Translations under genes and position numbers: made by a program
Part shown: piece by piece, positions 22,941 through 34,586 of the stretch
How the letters are laid out: each line of letters opens with the position of its first letter
Numbering within the stretch: the stretch's first letter is position 1
Notes under the pieces: generated by a model
What the model saw: only the letters and a program-made list of their open reading frames with translations
Database searches by the model: none
Told to the model about the DNA's origin: nothing
DNA from: Ceratodon purpureus
Taxonomy: Eukaryota; Streptophyta; Bryopsida; Pseudoditrichales; Ditrichaceae
NCBI GenBank assembly: GCA_014871385.1
Contig: CM026426.1
Coordinates: 49,215,263 to 49,279,262, forward strand
Length of the DNA: 64,000 nt
Direction: 5' to 3'

Positions 22941-23649
22941 CTAAATGTATCTCTGCCAGGGCACTAGATTAGGGTCGGCTTGTAAGACCAAAGCCTCTTG
23001 TTCAGGTGACAATCCTTTTAGCCAATTAGTGCCGGCGTGGTTTCGGATTTGGTCGGGCTTGGCTCTGGTTACGCAACTGTCGACAAGGATAACTATGGTT
23101 CGTCGCTGTCTACGTATCCGAATTTGGTTTCTAGCCCAGTTGTGAATGGCGTTCATGTCTCTCAGCCATGGGCATCCTAGGATGATGGAAAAATTGCTGC
23201 GCTCAGGCATTTCAATTATGACAAAAGTAGCTGGTGTTGTGACACCATGGGTGGTTATGGCTAGTGAAGACAATATTCCCAAGGGTGTGACTGGGGCGTC
23301 ATTGGCCATTCAAAGGATAAATTGTGCAGCTTTGGGACGGGGCAGTCCTAGGTTTTCTCTTAAGTGACTATTCATAACATTGATGCCCGAGTTCGTACTG
23401 GCCGAGTTGGATCTTGATGACTGCGGCGTCACGGTCCAGAGTCGTGGAATTGACTTCAATTACCTTGGGATCCTTAGACAAGCTAGGTAGTGCGCCCTAT
23501 TGTAGGTATTTGTGAAATTCATGGCTGATTTGAATCAGTTTAGACAATGTTAATGTGACATTGGCATTATCCATGATTTGTTGCAAACTACTAGGTTGTG
23601 GCGTTTCCAATTCCTCTTGTAGGTCCCTCCGGATTTGATGCAGCCTTTC
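22941..23649 (-). pseudogene. gypsy aspartic protease region
   Basis: Between gag and RT on the minus strand. The retropepsin core is readable in shifting frames: an NSGINVMNSHL segment where DSG/DTG is expected, then NDAPVTPLGILSSLAI, TPATFVIIEMP and IILGCPWLRDMNAIHNWA. The protease matures the Gag-Pol polyprotein. The nucleophile Asp appears as Asn (codon 23,391-23,393), possibly another G-to-A change. At least three stops and a frameshift to RT near 22,940 are present. Confidence 0.85.
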
Positions 23650-24987
23650 CTAGTGATTGGGTGGGAAGGGTTTATTATGTTTGACAACGTGGTCGTCTGG
23701 TTTGGAATTGTCAACTATTTGAGACCTCGTTGAGACGGCAGCGATGGTAATGGCAGCAACCTTAGCTGTTGCCCCATGTACTTCTGTAATGGTGACTCCT
23801 CCTCTCCTTGGGGAGGGTCCTTGGCCGTTCTTAGGAGGTGAGGATGGATTGGCTGCCGTGGAGGCCCATCTTTGGCGCAGTAATGGGCATTGCCCTCTTT
23901 GGTGATGTAAGGATCCACATTCCCAGCATCCATCGTTTCGGGTGGGCTGGAAAGCATCCACCTCGATTTCTTCTGCCTGCATGGCGGCAGTGGCAGGTCT
24001 TGGACGTCAAGCGTCGTCCATGCGTTGGTTATTGTTAGCGAACCAACACCGGCCGCCATGAATTTTCCCACAGTTGCCACATGGAATCGGGGTAAGTCTG
24101 GCGTCTGGCCTCATGGCCGGGAGGGGCAATAGTGATGTTTGAAGCCTGTGTAAAGCTCCTAACTTGCGACTAATGTCATTGGCAGCGTCAAGGATGTCTT
24201 GTAATTTTTTGACACCATGAATCACAATGCCTTGTTGGATCCACGGTAATAAACCTTTTTTGAACCATTTGCATAAATAATCTTCCTCCGGTTTTTGGTT
24301 AAGTTTGTCTGATAGTTGCTTGAATCTATCATAAAACTTATCTACAGGTTCGTCGTTGCTTTGAGTAATGCTACCAAGCGCTCTGAGGATCTCAACACTG
24401 GTTTTTAGTTTCTTTAATTTGTGTAAAAAACTAGCCTCCATATCCTCCCATCTGGACAGCGGGTGTTCTGTTTCAAAGTCAATGTACCACTTTATGTGGT
24501 TTCCTTGCAGCATGGTCCCAAATATATTTTGTAACGCGGCTGGGTTAGTGACTCCGTTGGTTTTTGCAATGACTTTGAAGCGTTTGATATGCCAATCTGG
24601 GTCGGCGGTGTCATCAAACACTGGATAAGGTATCTTAGGCAGCTTGGTATAATGTTCGTGACTGCCTAGGCTATGTGATGTGGCTGCAGTGCGATTTTCT
24701 CTGGGTAGCGTGGCCGATCGTAATTTCTCAGCGGGGTGTTCAGATGCTTGGCCCGCTAGGTTTAAAGGTGACTCGTCCAGCAGTCCGGGAGTCCTACTAC
24801 TCTAAAGGTTCTGGTATTGTACGCTTAACATTTCCAGCTTAGCATTGGTGGCGTCGTTCTTGGCAGCGTCGTTCTGCTGCTTCATCCATTGTAGAAATTC
24901 TTTGGTGCCCTCAGGGTTGTCCTGTATCGTGGCTTCCTCGCCCTCATTGTTGCGGGCAGCTTCGGCAACGACTTTTCTAAGAGGCAT
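23650..24987 (-). pseudogene. gypsy gag
   Basis: One minus-strand frame from ATG at 24,987 to a stop at 23,650, interrupted only by TAG at 24,802-24,804 and TGA at 24,007-24,009. The N-terminus is charged (MPLRKVVAEAARNNEGEE). A retrotransposon gag domain follows (KLPKIPYPVFDDTADPDWHI, then WYIDFETEHPLSRWEDMEASF, FYDRFKQLSDKLNQ, WFKKGLLPWIQ). Two zinc knuckles come next, CGNCGKIHGGRC and CWECGSLHHQRGQC. Gag forms the particle that packages element RNA. The ATG lies ~60 bp inside the LTR/PBS, as usual. Confidence 0.92.
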
Positions 24988-25028
24988 GGTGTCTCAAACT
25001 TCCTAGTTTCCCTTAATTCACAATTCCA

Positions 25029-25046
25029 TCCCCAGCATGGTCGCCA
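25029..25046 (-). other. Primer-binding site
   Basis: Minus-strand TGGCGACCATGCTGGGGA starts five bases inside the right LTR. The TGGCGAC...CTGGGGA form is shared with many plant gypsy elements, where it pairs with a tRNA 3' end. I do not assign the tRNA. Confidence 0.8.
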
Positions 25047-25050
25047 AAAA

Positions 25051-25695
25051 TGTTAGACTGGATTCAGAACATGGAGAGAGTGAACAAGGAAAACAGGGAG
25101 AGCGTGGGAAAAAGAGAAACAGTCTGGCTACAGTTGATATCCGGACAGAGTTCAACGACCGAGACGTCCAAGGGGCTGGGTGTCACAGGGGCGGGACGTC
25201 TTGGCGTTATCGTTCCAGCAGAGAGTTTTTGGAGTGATATGGGTGAGCTGAGACAGGGAGTGTGTTAGAGACAAGGTTCGGCTTAGACTGCAAGGAAAGG
25301 AAGGCAGATTGTGGCGACTATGGTGTCTTAATTTGCAGAGGAAGGGCAGCGCAAAGAAACAGAAGAGCAAGGGACAGAGAGAGTAAGCAAGCAGACAGTA
25401 AGGCAACAAGCAAGAAGTCAAGCAAGGAAACAAGGGTTTGGACAGAATAGGTCTTTGTCTTAGTCAAAACTTTGGGCATCAGAGCTTTACAAAACAGTGT
25501 TGTCCAAGTACTAGCTAGAAGCGTCTTACCAACCTAAGACTAAGCTCTTTAGCAAAATTCCGAGAGAGGCTGCCTAGTTTTGTTCCTACGCCTTTATACT
25601 AAGAGGACGTCTATAGAAGCTGCTGTTAACTACCAGTCCTTGCCGTTTGTTACTGTCTGCAAGTGCCGTGAGGTGGCGAATGTTCTGAGGTAAGA
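25051..25695 (-). repeat. 5' LTR of the gypsy element
   Basis: 645 bp, same length as the other LTR. It ends GGTAAGA on the plus strand where the other copy has GGTAACA, so one terminal base has mutated. Followed by the GTTAC duplication. Confidence 0.93.
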
Positions 25696-25700
25696 GTTAC
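25696..25700. repeat. Target-site duplication GTTAC (right)
   Basis: Matches 7,193-7,197. Confidence 0.9.
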
Positions 25701-26589
25701 GCATACAGTTTAAGGTTTAGCGCTTGGTCTATGTACATATGAACCCATCAATGACTCTAGACCTTTTTAAGAAAATTCAGGATTGCTTGTATTGTTTAAC
25801 AATAATAGCTCCAAACAAAATGACTCTATGGAATGCATTCTCCACACCATGTACAATTACTAAAACAATAATATTGACAGTTTACGCAACTTTGCCTACT
25901 CCTATAAATCAAATAAATCTACATATATATATGACGAATGTTCACTCAGGTATTTCCAAAAACTCAACAAATTACTTACCGACAATATCTAAGCTAGAAT
26001 CTAAGAGAATTTAGTCCTCTACATAGACACAATATTTCTTAGTACCCTCACCTCAATCAATGGAACAATTAACTCTACAAAGTATCTAGACTATCCTATA
26101 GATTTACAACATGAGCTCAGTCAATGTTTTAGTTTGCGGCAATTTTGATCCCTCCACCGGTTGGTTGATCATTAGAAGACACTCTGTTCTTTAACTATCA
26201 CCCGCCCCCCTTAAAATCAAACTGAACTTTGAACTCAACCAGAATCCGATGAGTGGAAGCTTTAATCATCCTCACTACAACGCTCTAGGTTTCCTTTTGC
26301 AAGGTGCACTTGTACCTCTGAGATTGTGATGTTCAGGGCTCTGGCTCTAGGTTTCTAAGCAGTCAAAAATGAGTCGGTGTAAACTTAGCATGGTGGCTGA
26401 CGGGAATCAGCTTTCCACTTCAATGCTGCTCTACTACTTACATCCCACCTCTGGTAAAAATCTTGGACAGCTCAATCTTTCTTCACACGTATGAAGTACT
26501 GCACATTAATATGCTTATAATGCTTACTTGTTGAGGACAGCCTTGGATCTGAAAGGGCTAGAGCTACCCAGACTGGTTTTGGATGTTCT
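25701..26589. other. Non-coding stretch right of the retroelement
   Basis: Continuation of the pre-insertion locus. An ORF at 25,724-26,014 has no family signature. The C-rich word CCCGCCCCCC near 26,202 is the only compositional oddity. Confidence 0.45.
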
Positions 26590-28230
26590 CCGTCGTTGCC
26601 TACACGTAGCAACAACATGTATCCTTCTCCAAAATCTCAAGCAACTCAAAAAGAAGGGTGCAGTCGAGCTCTAGATAGGCCAATGAAGTGCTTGTCCTCG
26701 TCAAATTCCTTCCTCATGGTCCTGTTACCATTAAAAATGTCATTAAAACCTTTGTGGACTCGGCTTGCAGGCCAAAATCCATTGGCAAGGACAGGTTGTG
26801 CCAACGCCACTGGACCAGCAGGCAACAAAAGGCGTCCGTCACACCCTTCTAGTAGTTAATAAATGATGAGTGCTTTTCTAAATAACTTCCCGAGAAGTCT
26901 TGGGCTGCAAGCGACTCCCAGTACATTACAAAGCCTGACAATCCCTTCACAATCTCTTCCTTGTTTTGCATGGGGATTGGAATAGCAGCATGTGGCTCAC
27001 CCTGTGGAGTCCTCTACTTTTCTGCCGCGTCCGAAGCCCACTGTTTAATTCCCTCCGCAAGCTTCCACATATCCTCTTTGCACAAAATTTTAAACTGCAT
27101 TATTGGTTCTCCATCGCACATGGAGAATTTGAACTGGTGGCCTTTAGTGTGACCAATAAGCGTGTCGCCGTCCTGTGCAATGTAGTGTAAGACAAATGCC
27201 TTGAAATTTGGTACCTCTTCAATCACGTGACGGATAACCGTCCCGGAATTTTCATTGATATTCATATATGATTCCATGAGAGAAGGAAGGGTTGGGTGAT
27301 CCTTCTCTTCAGAGCTTCATGCTCCATCTTCCAAACGAGGTGTCAATGTCTTTATGTGTATGGCCCATTAGAAGAAAGGACACAAAAACATCATCGGAAA
27401 CCCCTTTTGTAACAAAGAGTGACCCAAAGCAAAAAACGTATCTACTTTTGTTATCCTTCCAATAATTATCCAATTGCACATGCAATACATAAGGCAAAGG
27501 TGTTGCATCTGTTGATTCTCCAAAGACGCCTAGTGCTTTAATGTAGTGATCTTTATCTTGAAGAAGAGCACTGAACAACGGCATTGTTCCTAAATTTTCA
27601 AAAAGTTGGCCGGTTGCTCAGGCCTTAGGACGCTCTAGGTCACGAAGAAGTCTAGCGATGGATCCCAGAGTGTGCTTAGAGTTGGCCGGATACAAGTCAA
27701 GAGAGTAATGAGCATAGCAGACATCACCATGTCCATGTACAATTATACCAGTTTCTGAAACCGACAACTTCATTAGTCCCTTCGTATTCTTGTTTCGATT
27801 TGCTAGGCATGGCGTTGTTGTTTTCGAATGATCCATCTTATCATGTATGAATGTTAGGACCTGATCTGGTTTTTGGTAGACAAGTACCGTGAGTCATAAT
27901 ACACTTGACGGTGTGCTTCTTGCTCAGCGAGATGTTGTTGTAGTGCATTTGCATAAAATATGTAGGCCGATGAACCCACTGCATGAGCGTTCCTAAGTTG
28001 CTTCCAACTGTCACATGTGCCTCAGCAAGGAAACATATCCCCACGTTGTTCAATGATGCAATCGCTGAACTCCAATAAACGGAGGAAGCTCATTGTCGAA
28101 GGTGATATAGGTGGCAGTCCCAACGCAGCGTTCACTTGCACATTAAAATGCAGAAACTTAGTTGCAAATCTTTGGACCATAATTGTGAAGTCTCCATACC
28201 AAGGCTTTCAACAACCACAAGGAAGCAGAA

Positions 28231-28250
28231 TTTAGACGGTCATCTTAATC
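28231..28250. repeat. Palindromic motif copy
   Basis: TTTAGACGGTCATCTTAATC; the right arm is well conserved and the left arm decayed. Confidence 0.6.
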
Positions 28251-28477
28251 CTACTACCTAGGGTTGCTCTGTAATACTTTGTTCAGATAATGAAAGTCAC
28301 TCTGACCAATCTCCGGTAAATCAGTAGAGCATGTATTTCAGTGAAAGTAGTATGTACAAAGTGAACCCTATTATTGATGTATATTAACTCCTCCCCCTAT
28401 ATTAGCAATGCCAAGCAAATGGTGAACAAAGAACCTCATACTCAAACAAGTTAAGATAGTTCAAATTTTCTACATAA

Positions 28478-28497
28478 ATTAAGGTGGTCATCTTAAT
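28478..28497. repeat. Palindromic motif copy
   Basis: ATTAAGGTGGTCATCTTAAT; strong copy, first of a cluster of three within 200 bp. Followed by CTAGACTCC. Confidence 0.9.
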
Positions 28498-28595
28498 CTA
28501 GACTCCAATACAATATTAGTATTATTATATGTCACATTATGATAAAGTCATTTAAATCTAGGATTTTATATAACATTAATAATGATGTATTACAA

Positions 28596-28615
28596 ATTAA
28601 GATGGCCATCTTAAT
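28596..28615. repeat. Palindromic motif copy
   Basis: ATTAAGATGGCCATCTTAAT; a perfect 20-bp palindrome. Followed by CCAGACTC, resembling the previous copy's flank. Confidence 0.92.
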
Positions 28616-28652
28616 CCAGACTCTTCTATAGTATATAAATTAATCTAAACAG

Positions 28653-28672
28653 ATTGAGATGGCCATCTTAAT
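28653..28672. repeat. Palindromic motif copy
   Basis: ATTGAGATGGCCATCTTAAT; one mismatch. Followed by CGAGACTAC, so the three clustered copies share a short right flank. Confidence 0.9.
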
Positions 28673-30129
28673 CGAGACTACACTATATTACTAATATACT
28701 CCACGAGACCTACATATTCCTTAACAGTTTTACATCATATTAAAACCATTGCTATGACTATCCCAAGCACACATGCATTTGCTTTAACACTGATGTTTCT
28801 GAATTGAGTTTTTAAAATGAAATTATGTGAGTAGATATGACTGATTCTAACAAGTTCTTTATATGAGGTTTCACTCAAATCCATTTGTCACAAAAGTTTC
28901 TTAATTGCAGAAGTCCACTAAGGATGTCTATTATTCATGCAAGTCTGCTATATGAAGAATGATTATAATAATAAAAACTAGCTTAATATAATTTAAGTGA
29001 CTTGAAGAAAAGAGCAACTTCCAATAGAAATAGACACATCAAGAACGCACCTCGTTGAGCCTATCGCGAATGTCCTTCCACTTAGTCCCGGCAGATAACA
29101 CACGCTTCACTACCCTTTTACCAGAAGGCAAGGTTCAAAATCTATGGGGCATGAGATCTACAGATGCATTAATATGCATGCAAGCAAGGCAAATGCTTTC
29201 CTTGTACCTACCCTACGCTTCTTCATCCCCGATTACTATGGTGATTTGATCAAACACCCAAGCCAGCGTTCGTGCGTTGTCTGTAGAACTCGGTTTTTGA
29301 AACTGCCATGATAATCATCCAGCCTTTAAGGCATACTTTGTTATTTTCTAGTGTAGCATGCTTTCGGTCACCTTCGCGGTGAACGTGTCTATGGACATCA
29401 AGTTTAATGTGTGACTGTAACTTGTGGTCTGAGGACCACATTTCGTGACGCAAAGTTTTAACAACATCGACATTGATCCTCCTCGTGCACCTCCTCATGC
29501 AACATGTTTATAAAGCTACCTCCCATGGAGCCTGGTCACTAGTCGAACGCTCAAGTTTGTCTGAACTCATACGTTGGCAAACTCTCAAAGTGTTATATTG
29601 TCGTTTTGGATAGCGAATGAGTGAATATAAGAAGTGTATGATCTTTTGAATGCTGACGCGGTATTCCCATGCATAAGAAGTGGATGATCTTAATATTTTA
29701 CTAACGCATTGTTCCAGAAGTCAGAAGTAGTGCACTCCTAGAATAAATTAGTTTCCACACCTCTATTTTATTAAATGCTTTGCTTTCTAAATGCATGTAC
29801 TGAAAAAGAAGGAATGACTATGCTAGCGAATAAAAACATCAAAATAAGATTATACTTAGAAGCATTATCACCCTCAAAGGAAATGTCCTTGTCATGTGTT
29901 GATAACCGTTGTATACATGAACTTACATAAGGGGAATATAGTTAGCTATATATTATCTTGGCATGCTAGTAAAATACAGGAGGTCTCCTCAATTCAAAGA
30001 TTAGGTGGAATATAAATAGGCATTCATGTGATGGGAAGTTAAATTCAAGTAATTAGATGTCTTGGTTTGAGTCTGTGGACTATCAAATATAAAATAGCTT
30101 TTTATAAGACGTGTGACTTACCATTTGAC

Positions 30130-30618
30130 TTACCGTTTCATTGGAGCCAAAAGGATATTTTTTACCGTTGAAAATATTTCAAGGACAATCACTTTAGAAA
30201 TTACCTCTTCTAACAGATGATCTTGGATATCCGCCATCGTGTACAATATATCTAGGAAACACAAAACAAACATTGTTATAAAAAGTGTAGTTGGATTTCG
30301 CCACATCATATGGATCATAACATCGTAATCTGGAAAGACTTTTTTTTTCTTTGGAAACTTAATCTGGAAAGACTTTCAAAATGGACAAAGCATAGCTATA
30401 AAATATCCTTTGGCTCCAATGAGTGGTAACCAGTTCAAGGTATTCCCATGCCCGGTATGTAGAGAATCCGAATGCTCAACAAGTATATAATCTGTCTTCT
30501 TCAAGCCGCCAATAGAATAGACACTACATCCAAATCTGCTAGGATTAAATTGGCCACCTGAAAATAGAATTTTTCTAACCATTGTCACCGACTGTCTGTG
30601 ACGGTACGTTACATACAT
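30130..30618 (-). pseudogene. Unknown exons upstream of the DUF7869 gene
   Basis: Two adjacent minus ORFs (30,618-30,376 and 30,318-30,130) separated by stops. They read RKILFSGGQFNPSRFGCSVY, then LVEHSDSLHTGHGNTLNWLP, and then a mainly hydrophobic segment. The same strand and position suggest upstream exons of the transposon gene or a neighbour in the same element. I recognise no domain. It could also be fortuitous. Confidence 0.3.
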
Positions 30619-30818
30619 GTAGAGATTCAGACATTCTAGACTTCAGACTAGTGCTATTTTCGTAATGGAACATAATATTCACGATAACTTAATATCTACA
30701 TGTACTCACTTTGTTCTACACACTTGGGAAATCGTGAAATCATGCATCAGCATGCAAAATCTGATCTTTCATGCACGCAACATGATGTTTCAATAAACAG
30801 ACGGAAACAAAACACAAA

Positions 30819-30841
30819 AATTAAAGTCGGTCATGTTAATC
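30819..30841. repeat. Palindromic motif copy
   Basis: ATTAAAGTCGGTCATGTTAAT; decayed copy with one extra base in the centre. Confidence 0.55.
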
Positions 30842-30905
30842 TACTGAATCAAAACAATTAAACTATTTGTTACGAGGGGAATTTAGGTCTTCAAAGGTTA
30901 CGGTA

Positions 30906-30926
30906 AATTAAGGAGGCATTCCTAAA
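30906..30926. repeat. Palindromic motif copy (weak)
   Basis: ATTAAGGAGGCATTCCTAAA; AAGG/CCT arms kept, outer arm altered. Confidence 0.45.
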
Positions 30927-31081
30927 CACGAGTTGGACTTGAAACTAATCCATACCATTAACTTGTTTGTGACTTCATAGGTCATAGAAAACTCACTTCA
31001 CTTCATCTTCATTATCAACTCTAATTTATTTAGGAGATGACCTTTAACTCGGAGTTGATTTTGTAGATATTTTAGATAATA

Positions 31082-31101
31082 GATTAAGGTGACCATTTGA
31101 A
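31082..31101. repeat. Palindromic motif copy (weak)
   Basis: GATTAAGGTGACCATTTGAA; left arm and centre intact, right arm decayed. Confidence 0.55.
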
Positions 31102-31639
31102 ATGTATACAGAGGAAGAACAATCTTTTCATGTTTCATGTAAATAACAAAGGCTACTCTAGGGATGGAAGCATATTGAAGTCGCTGTTGATTCTATAAGA
31201 TCTTAAGGCACCTCATCACACTACCGAAGATAAGAATGTTCATATGAGTTTATACACATGCACAAAATCCATGTCAAATAATATTCAACATATAAAAGAA
31301 TTGCACAAAACTAATGATGATTACAAAATAAACATGAGAGAATGGATTTTGTAAATTTAAAGCAACACAAGAGTGTCATCATAGCAACATCGACAAGTAG
31401 GAGAAAATTGCTTCAAAATTTCACTGTAGCAGTTACATTAAGTTCTACACTAGAACTTTAATAGAAATCGTGTATGCAACTTCTGAAAAGTAATGTAGTC
31501 AAAATCTATTGTCAAAAACCGCAATGTACTCAGCCACTGAAAAATTCTACATTGCTAAAGCAGTAGCTAAAAACATGTGTAGTTTACACTACCTGTGATA
31601 CTACTGTTGACGTTACTCTTCTTCATCGTTCGAACAAGC

Positions 31640-32444
31640 GGGAATTGATGTCATATATCCTGATGTATTCTTCTAGCGGATCTCCAGCCTCAAATTCGAT
31701 TTAGTCGTATGCATAACGGTCAATACATGTGCACTTGTCATCCTCAGACTCGGTATGGTGGGGATTATCTTCACTGAGCATGTAGGGCCCGGCTTCCAGT
31801 TCCAAAGGAGAATGAAGAGCACCTGTAGCACGTTCCAACATCCTCGGTGGAGAAGCTTCTGGAGGTACCATAGTCCTCGGTGGAGATGCTTCGGGCCGTT
31901 GTGAAGGACGCCGCGGAATTTGAGGCTCATTAATGTCGTCGCCGGGAAGATGAGGTCCACTCTAAAGGAGACGCTGGGATGTGCTCTACATGCGGCTCCG
32001 GTGTAGCCGATAGAAAGGGCTTGCTCGAATCAATGTCAGTTGAGCGGGCACAGAACTCAAGGCTGGCTACCCTCGCGAACGACTGATAGGTCCATGGCGG
32101 TCGCGTCTGAGAGGATTAACAGCAAGTGGGGTCAACGCCTGGTGGGGTAAAGGAGTAGCTGGAGTTCCCGCTGAAGTGTTGCCTCTTTGGCCGTGCACAA
32201 CAGGTACCAACGTAGTGGAGAGTGTGTACGAGTTGATCTCCTCATTCACATTATCAAATTGCAATCGGCATGTTGGCGTCCATAGAAACGCCGCGCCTGT
32301 ATTGAGCAAGGTTAGAACAATTGCATCATGAGCAGGAATATATTGAAAACCCCTACTCTCATGAATCCTTCTAACATTGATCAACCACTGTAAGACTTCT
32401 ACTGCAGACTCCGAGTGAGACGGAGGACTCCTAGAAATTGGCAT
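31640..32444 (-). pseudogene. Unknown Pro-rich coding region
   Basis: Minus-strand ORF 32,444-32,067 begins with an ATG (MPISRSPPSHSESAVEVLQW). It contains VRRIHESRGFQYIPAHDAIV and a Pro/Thr-rich tail. A second reading frame, 31,960-31,673, has repeated PPRTMVPPEASPPR-like words and an acidic patch. The composition is more ordered and GC-richer than the surroundings, supporting past coding use. It may be the first exon(s) of the minus-strand transposon gene set. No domain is recognised. Confidence 0.4.
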
Positions 32445-34106
32445 TGTGCGAAGAGTATGCTTTGTTTCCTATTGATGTCACTCATTGAACTTGCGGAACA
32501 CAGTCAGAATGAGAGGAAAGAGAAGGAGGTATCCTAAGAAGAGCTGAACAGAGCTAATGTAATCATGTGGGCCGCCACAAACGACATTGATTTTGACAAA
32601 CTGGAGGGGTTGAAGAGGTTCATTTCTGTAAAGTCATTTTAAGCCGCCAATAGAATATTTAATCCTCGAGCCAAATAATATATGTTGAAGGTGATAGAAA
32701 TTGATGATTCACGTGAAGATAACTCAGTTTTTCCACACGAGGTAGTTGCTCTGATCCTTGTGCTTGCTCAGTCATTCAGCAGTGTCCATTGTCCGATCTT
32801 TTTTTAGTAGAGTAAAGGCATAACACTTGCTTTACAAGTAGATGGTTTAGGAAAAAAATTGATAAAAAAATACCAAAAGTACATTACAACCATCAATATA
32901 TTTTTATGATTAACTTAAATTCATTGACTGTTAACATACTTTACTTTGTGGAATAACATTTTTGTGAAAATTCGAAAATATTGAAGAAGGAATAATAATT
33001 AAACAAGTTTTGAAGTAAATAGAGGAAATTCAATTAAAATTTGATAACTTTATGATTTAGTTATAATAAAGAAGATAGCCAATCGTCAATTTAAACTAAA
33101 AATAAGGAGAAACGGTTGAAAGCATTTTACATTAAACATATGATAAGTAAAAAATGATTGTTAGAAAAGAATTTTATTTTCATCTGTTTAGGTCAAACAT
33201 GAATTATGAAATAAAATAACTAAATCTATTGTTTACTAAAACGTTGTTTGCATCATTCAAAGTGAAATGCATTGGTCACGCACATCTTGTACTTGTGATA
33301 ATCCAAATGATAGTTTATAATGTATAATATTGATGGTGAAGTACAAATTTCTTATGATTATACCAATGTAACTATTTATTTTGATATAAACACCGAAGTG
33401 CAAAAGAATTTAAATTCAATACATGTAAGTTGTACAATAATGAATCAAATGATTTTTGCCTTAAAAGTTCCAAAAACCCAAAATTACTAGTTGTAGATAT
33501 GTGGGCATAAACAATAAATATGTAATATATTCAAGAAGTATATAATATTACTAAGTAATATTTTTGTATAAGATGTTGGATGTACAATATGAAAAAAAAA
33601 ACAATTCTAAAAAAACAATCTCAAATAAATGTCCAATACGTTACAATCTTATAAAAAAAGCACTGTCTGTATTGTTGAAATCCATTTCACTTTATACCAA
33701 AGAAAATAAACCACACAAATTTCATTTAAATATTATCGTTGTTCTTTACATTTTACATCTACACTTTTACATAATTTAGATACAAGTCTAGTATACTTAA
33801 AGAAATGTGACATAACATTAAAAAAAAAATGTGACATGAATTCCAAATATATGAATGTATTATATGAACTATTGTAACCAAAAATAACACCGTATATATT
33901 GATTTGTTATAAATTTTTTAATAAGTCACTTGTTCCATAAAAATGTTCACATCATTAGACAAACAAATTTCCTTGTTTGTTTAAAAAATCACTAAAAAAT
34001 GAAAAGGTGAAGACATAGGGGCTTTTAAGGATAAAATATGCAACCTTTAAATAATGATAGGTCACTTGAATTATTTTATACGATTACACCAAAGACTTAA
34101 GCAGCC

Positions 34107-34175
34107 AGAGAGAGTGCAGAGAGAGAGAGAGAGAGAGAGAGAGATGAGAGAGAGAGCGAGAGAGAGCAGAGAGAG

Positions 34176-34208
<33 letters not shown>

Positions 34209-34235
34209 GAGAGAGATAGAGAGAGAGAGAGAGAG

Positions 34236-34275
<40 letters not shown>

Positions 34276-34284
34276 TAGAGAGAG

Positions 34285-34315
<31 letters not shown>

Positions 34316-34411
34316 GAGAGAGTAGAGAGAGAGCGAGAGAGAGAGAGAGAGAGAGATGCGAGAGAGAGAGAGAGAGAGAGCTAGAGAGAGAGAGAGAGTA
34401 GGAGGAGAGAG

Positions 34412-34457
<46 letters not shown>

Positions 34458-34535
34458 CGAGAGGAGAGAAGAGAGAATCTCTCTCTCTCTCTCTCTCTCT
34501 CTTCTTCTCTCTCTCGCTCTCTTTCTCTCTCTCTC

Positions 34536-34571
<36 letters not shown>

Positions 34572-34586
34572 CTCTCTCTCTCTCTC
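34107..34586. repeat. (GA)n followed by (CT)n, ~480 bp
   Basis: Imperfect GA/AG dinucleotide tract 34,107-34,477 switches at AGAGAATCTCTC to a CT tract 34,478-34,586. Because GA and CT are complementary, the junction is the centre of a ~110-bp-arm inverted repeat. ORFs here (Arg/Glu or Ser/Leu repeats) are artefacts. Confidence 0.97.

Larger units (their letters stand above)
7198..25695 (-). mobile_element. Nested Ty3/gypsy LTR retrotransposon (18.5 kb)
   Basis: The element has 645-bp LTRs at both ends, a 5-bp GTTAC duplication, a primer-binding site next to the right LTR and a polypurine tract next to the left LTR. It is therefore transcribed leftwards. Gag, protease and RT lie on the minus strand in 25.0-20.2 kb. 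RNase H and integrase lie on the plus strand at 10.3-12.3 kb because of an internal inversion. Subtracting the two nested transposons (~8.3 kb and ~1.57 kb) leaves ~8.6 kb, a usual gypsy length. Domain order gag-PR-RT-RH-INT is that of Ty3/gypsy (Metaviridae). No chromodomain is seen, and an extra ORF lies after integrase, as in Tat-like plant lineages (tentative). All domains carry stops or frameshifts, so it is dead. Confidence 0.93.
26590..29498 (-). pseudogene. DUF7869-type transposon gene
   Basis: Minus-strand gene in several pieces. The N-terminal piece (29,498-29,250) reads VCLKGWMIIMAVSKTEFYRQR, like the 'vCk-aF...h-vs' start of these proteins, and a donor near 29,046 follows more coding sequence. 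The core (27,836-27,309) reads MDHSKTTTPCLANRNK, then VHGHGDVCYAHYSLDLYP, IARLLRDLERP, VQLDNYWKDNKSRYVFCF and FLLMGHTHKDIDTSFGRWS, the signature of DUF7869. Coding continues through MCDGEPIMQFKILCKEDMW (27,110) to about 26,590. The family occurs in uncharacterised DNA transposons of plants and animals; biochemical role unknown, presumably transposition. Stops at several points make it inactive. Palindromic motif copies sit in the presumed introns at 28.2-28.7 kb. Confidence 0.82.
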
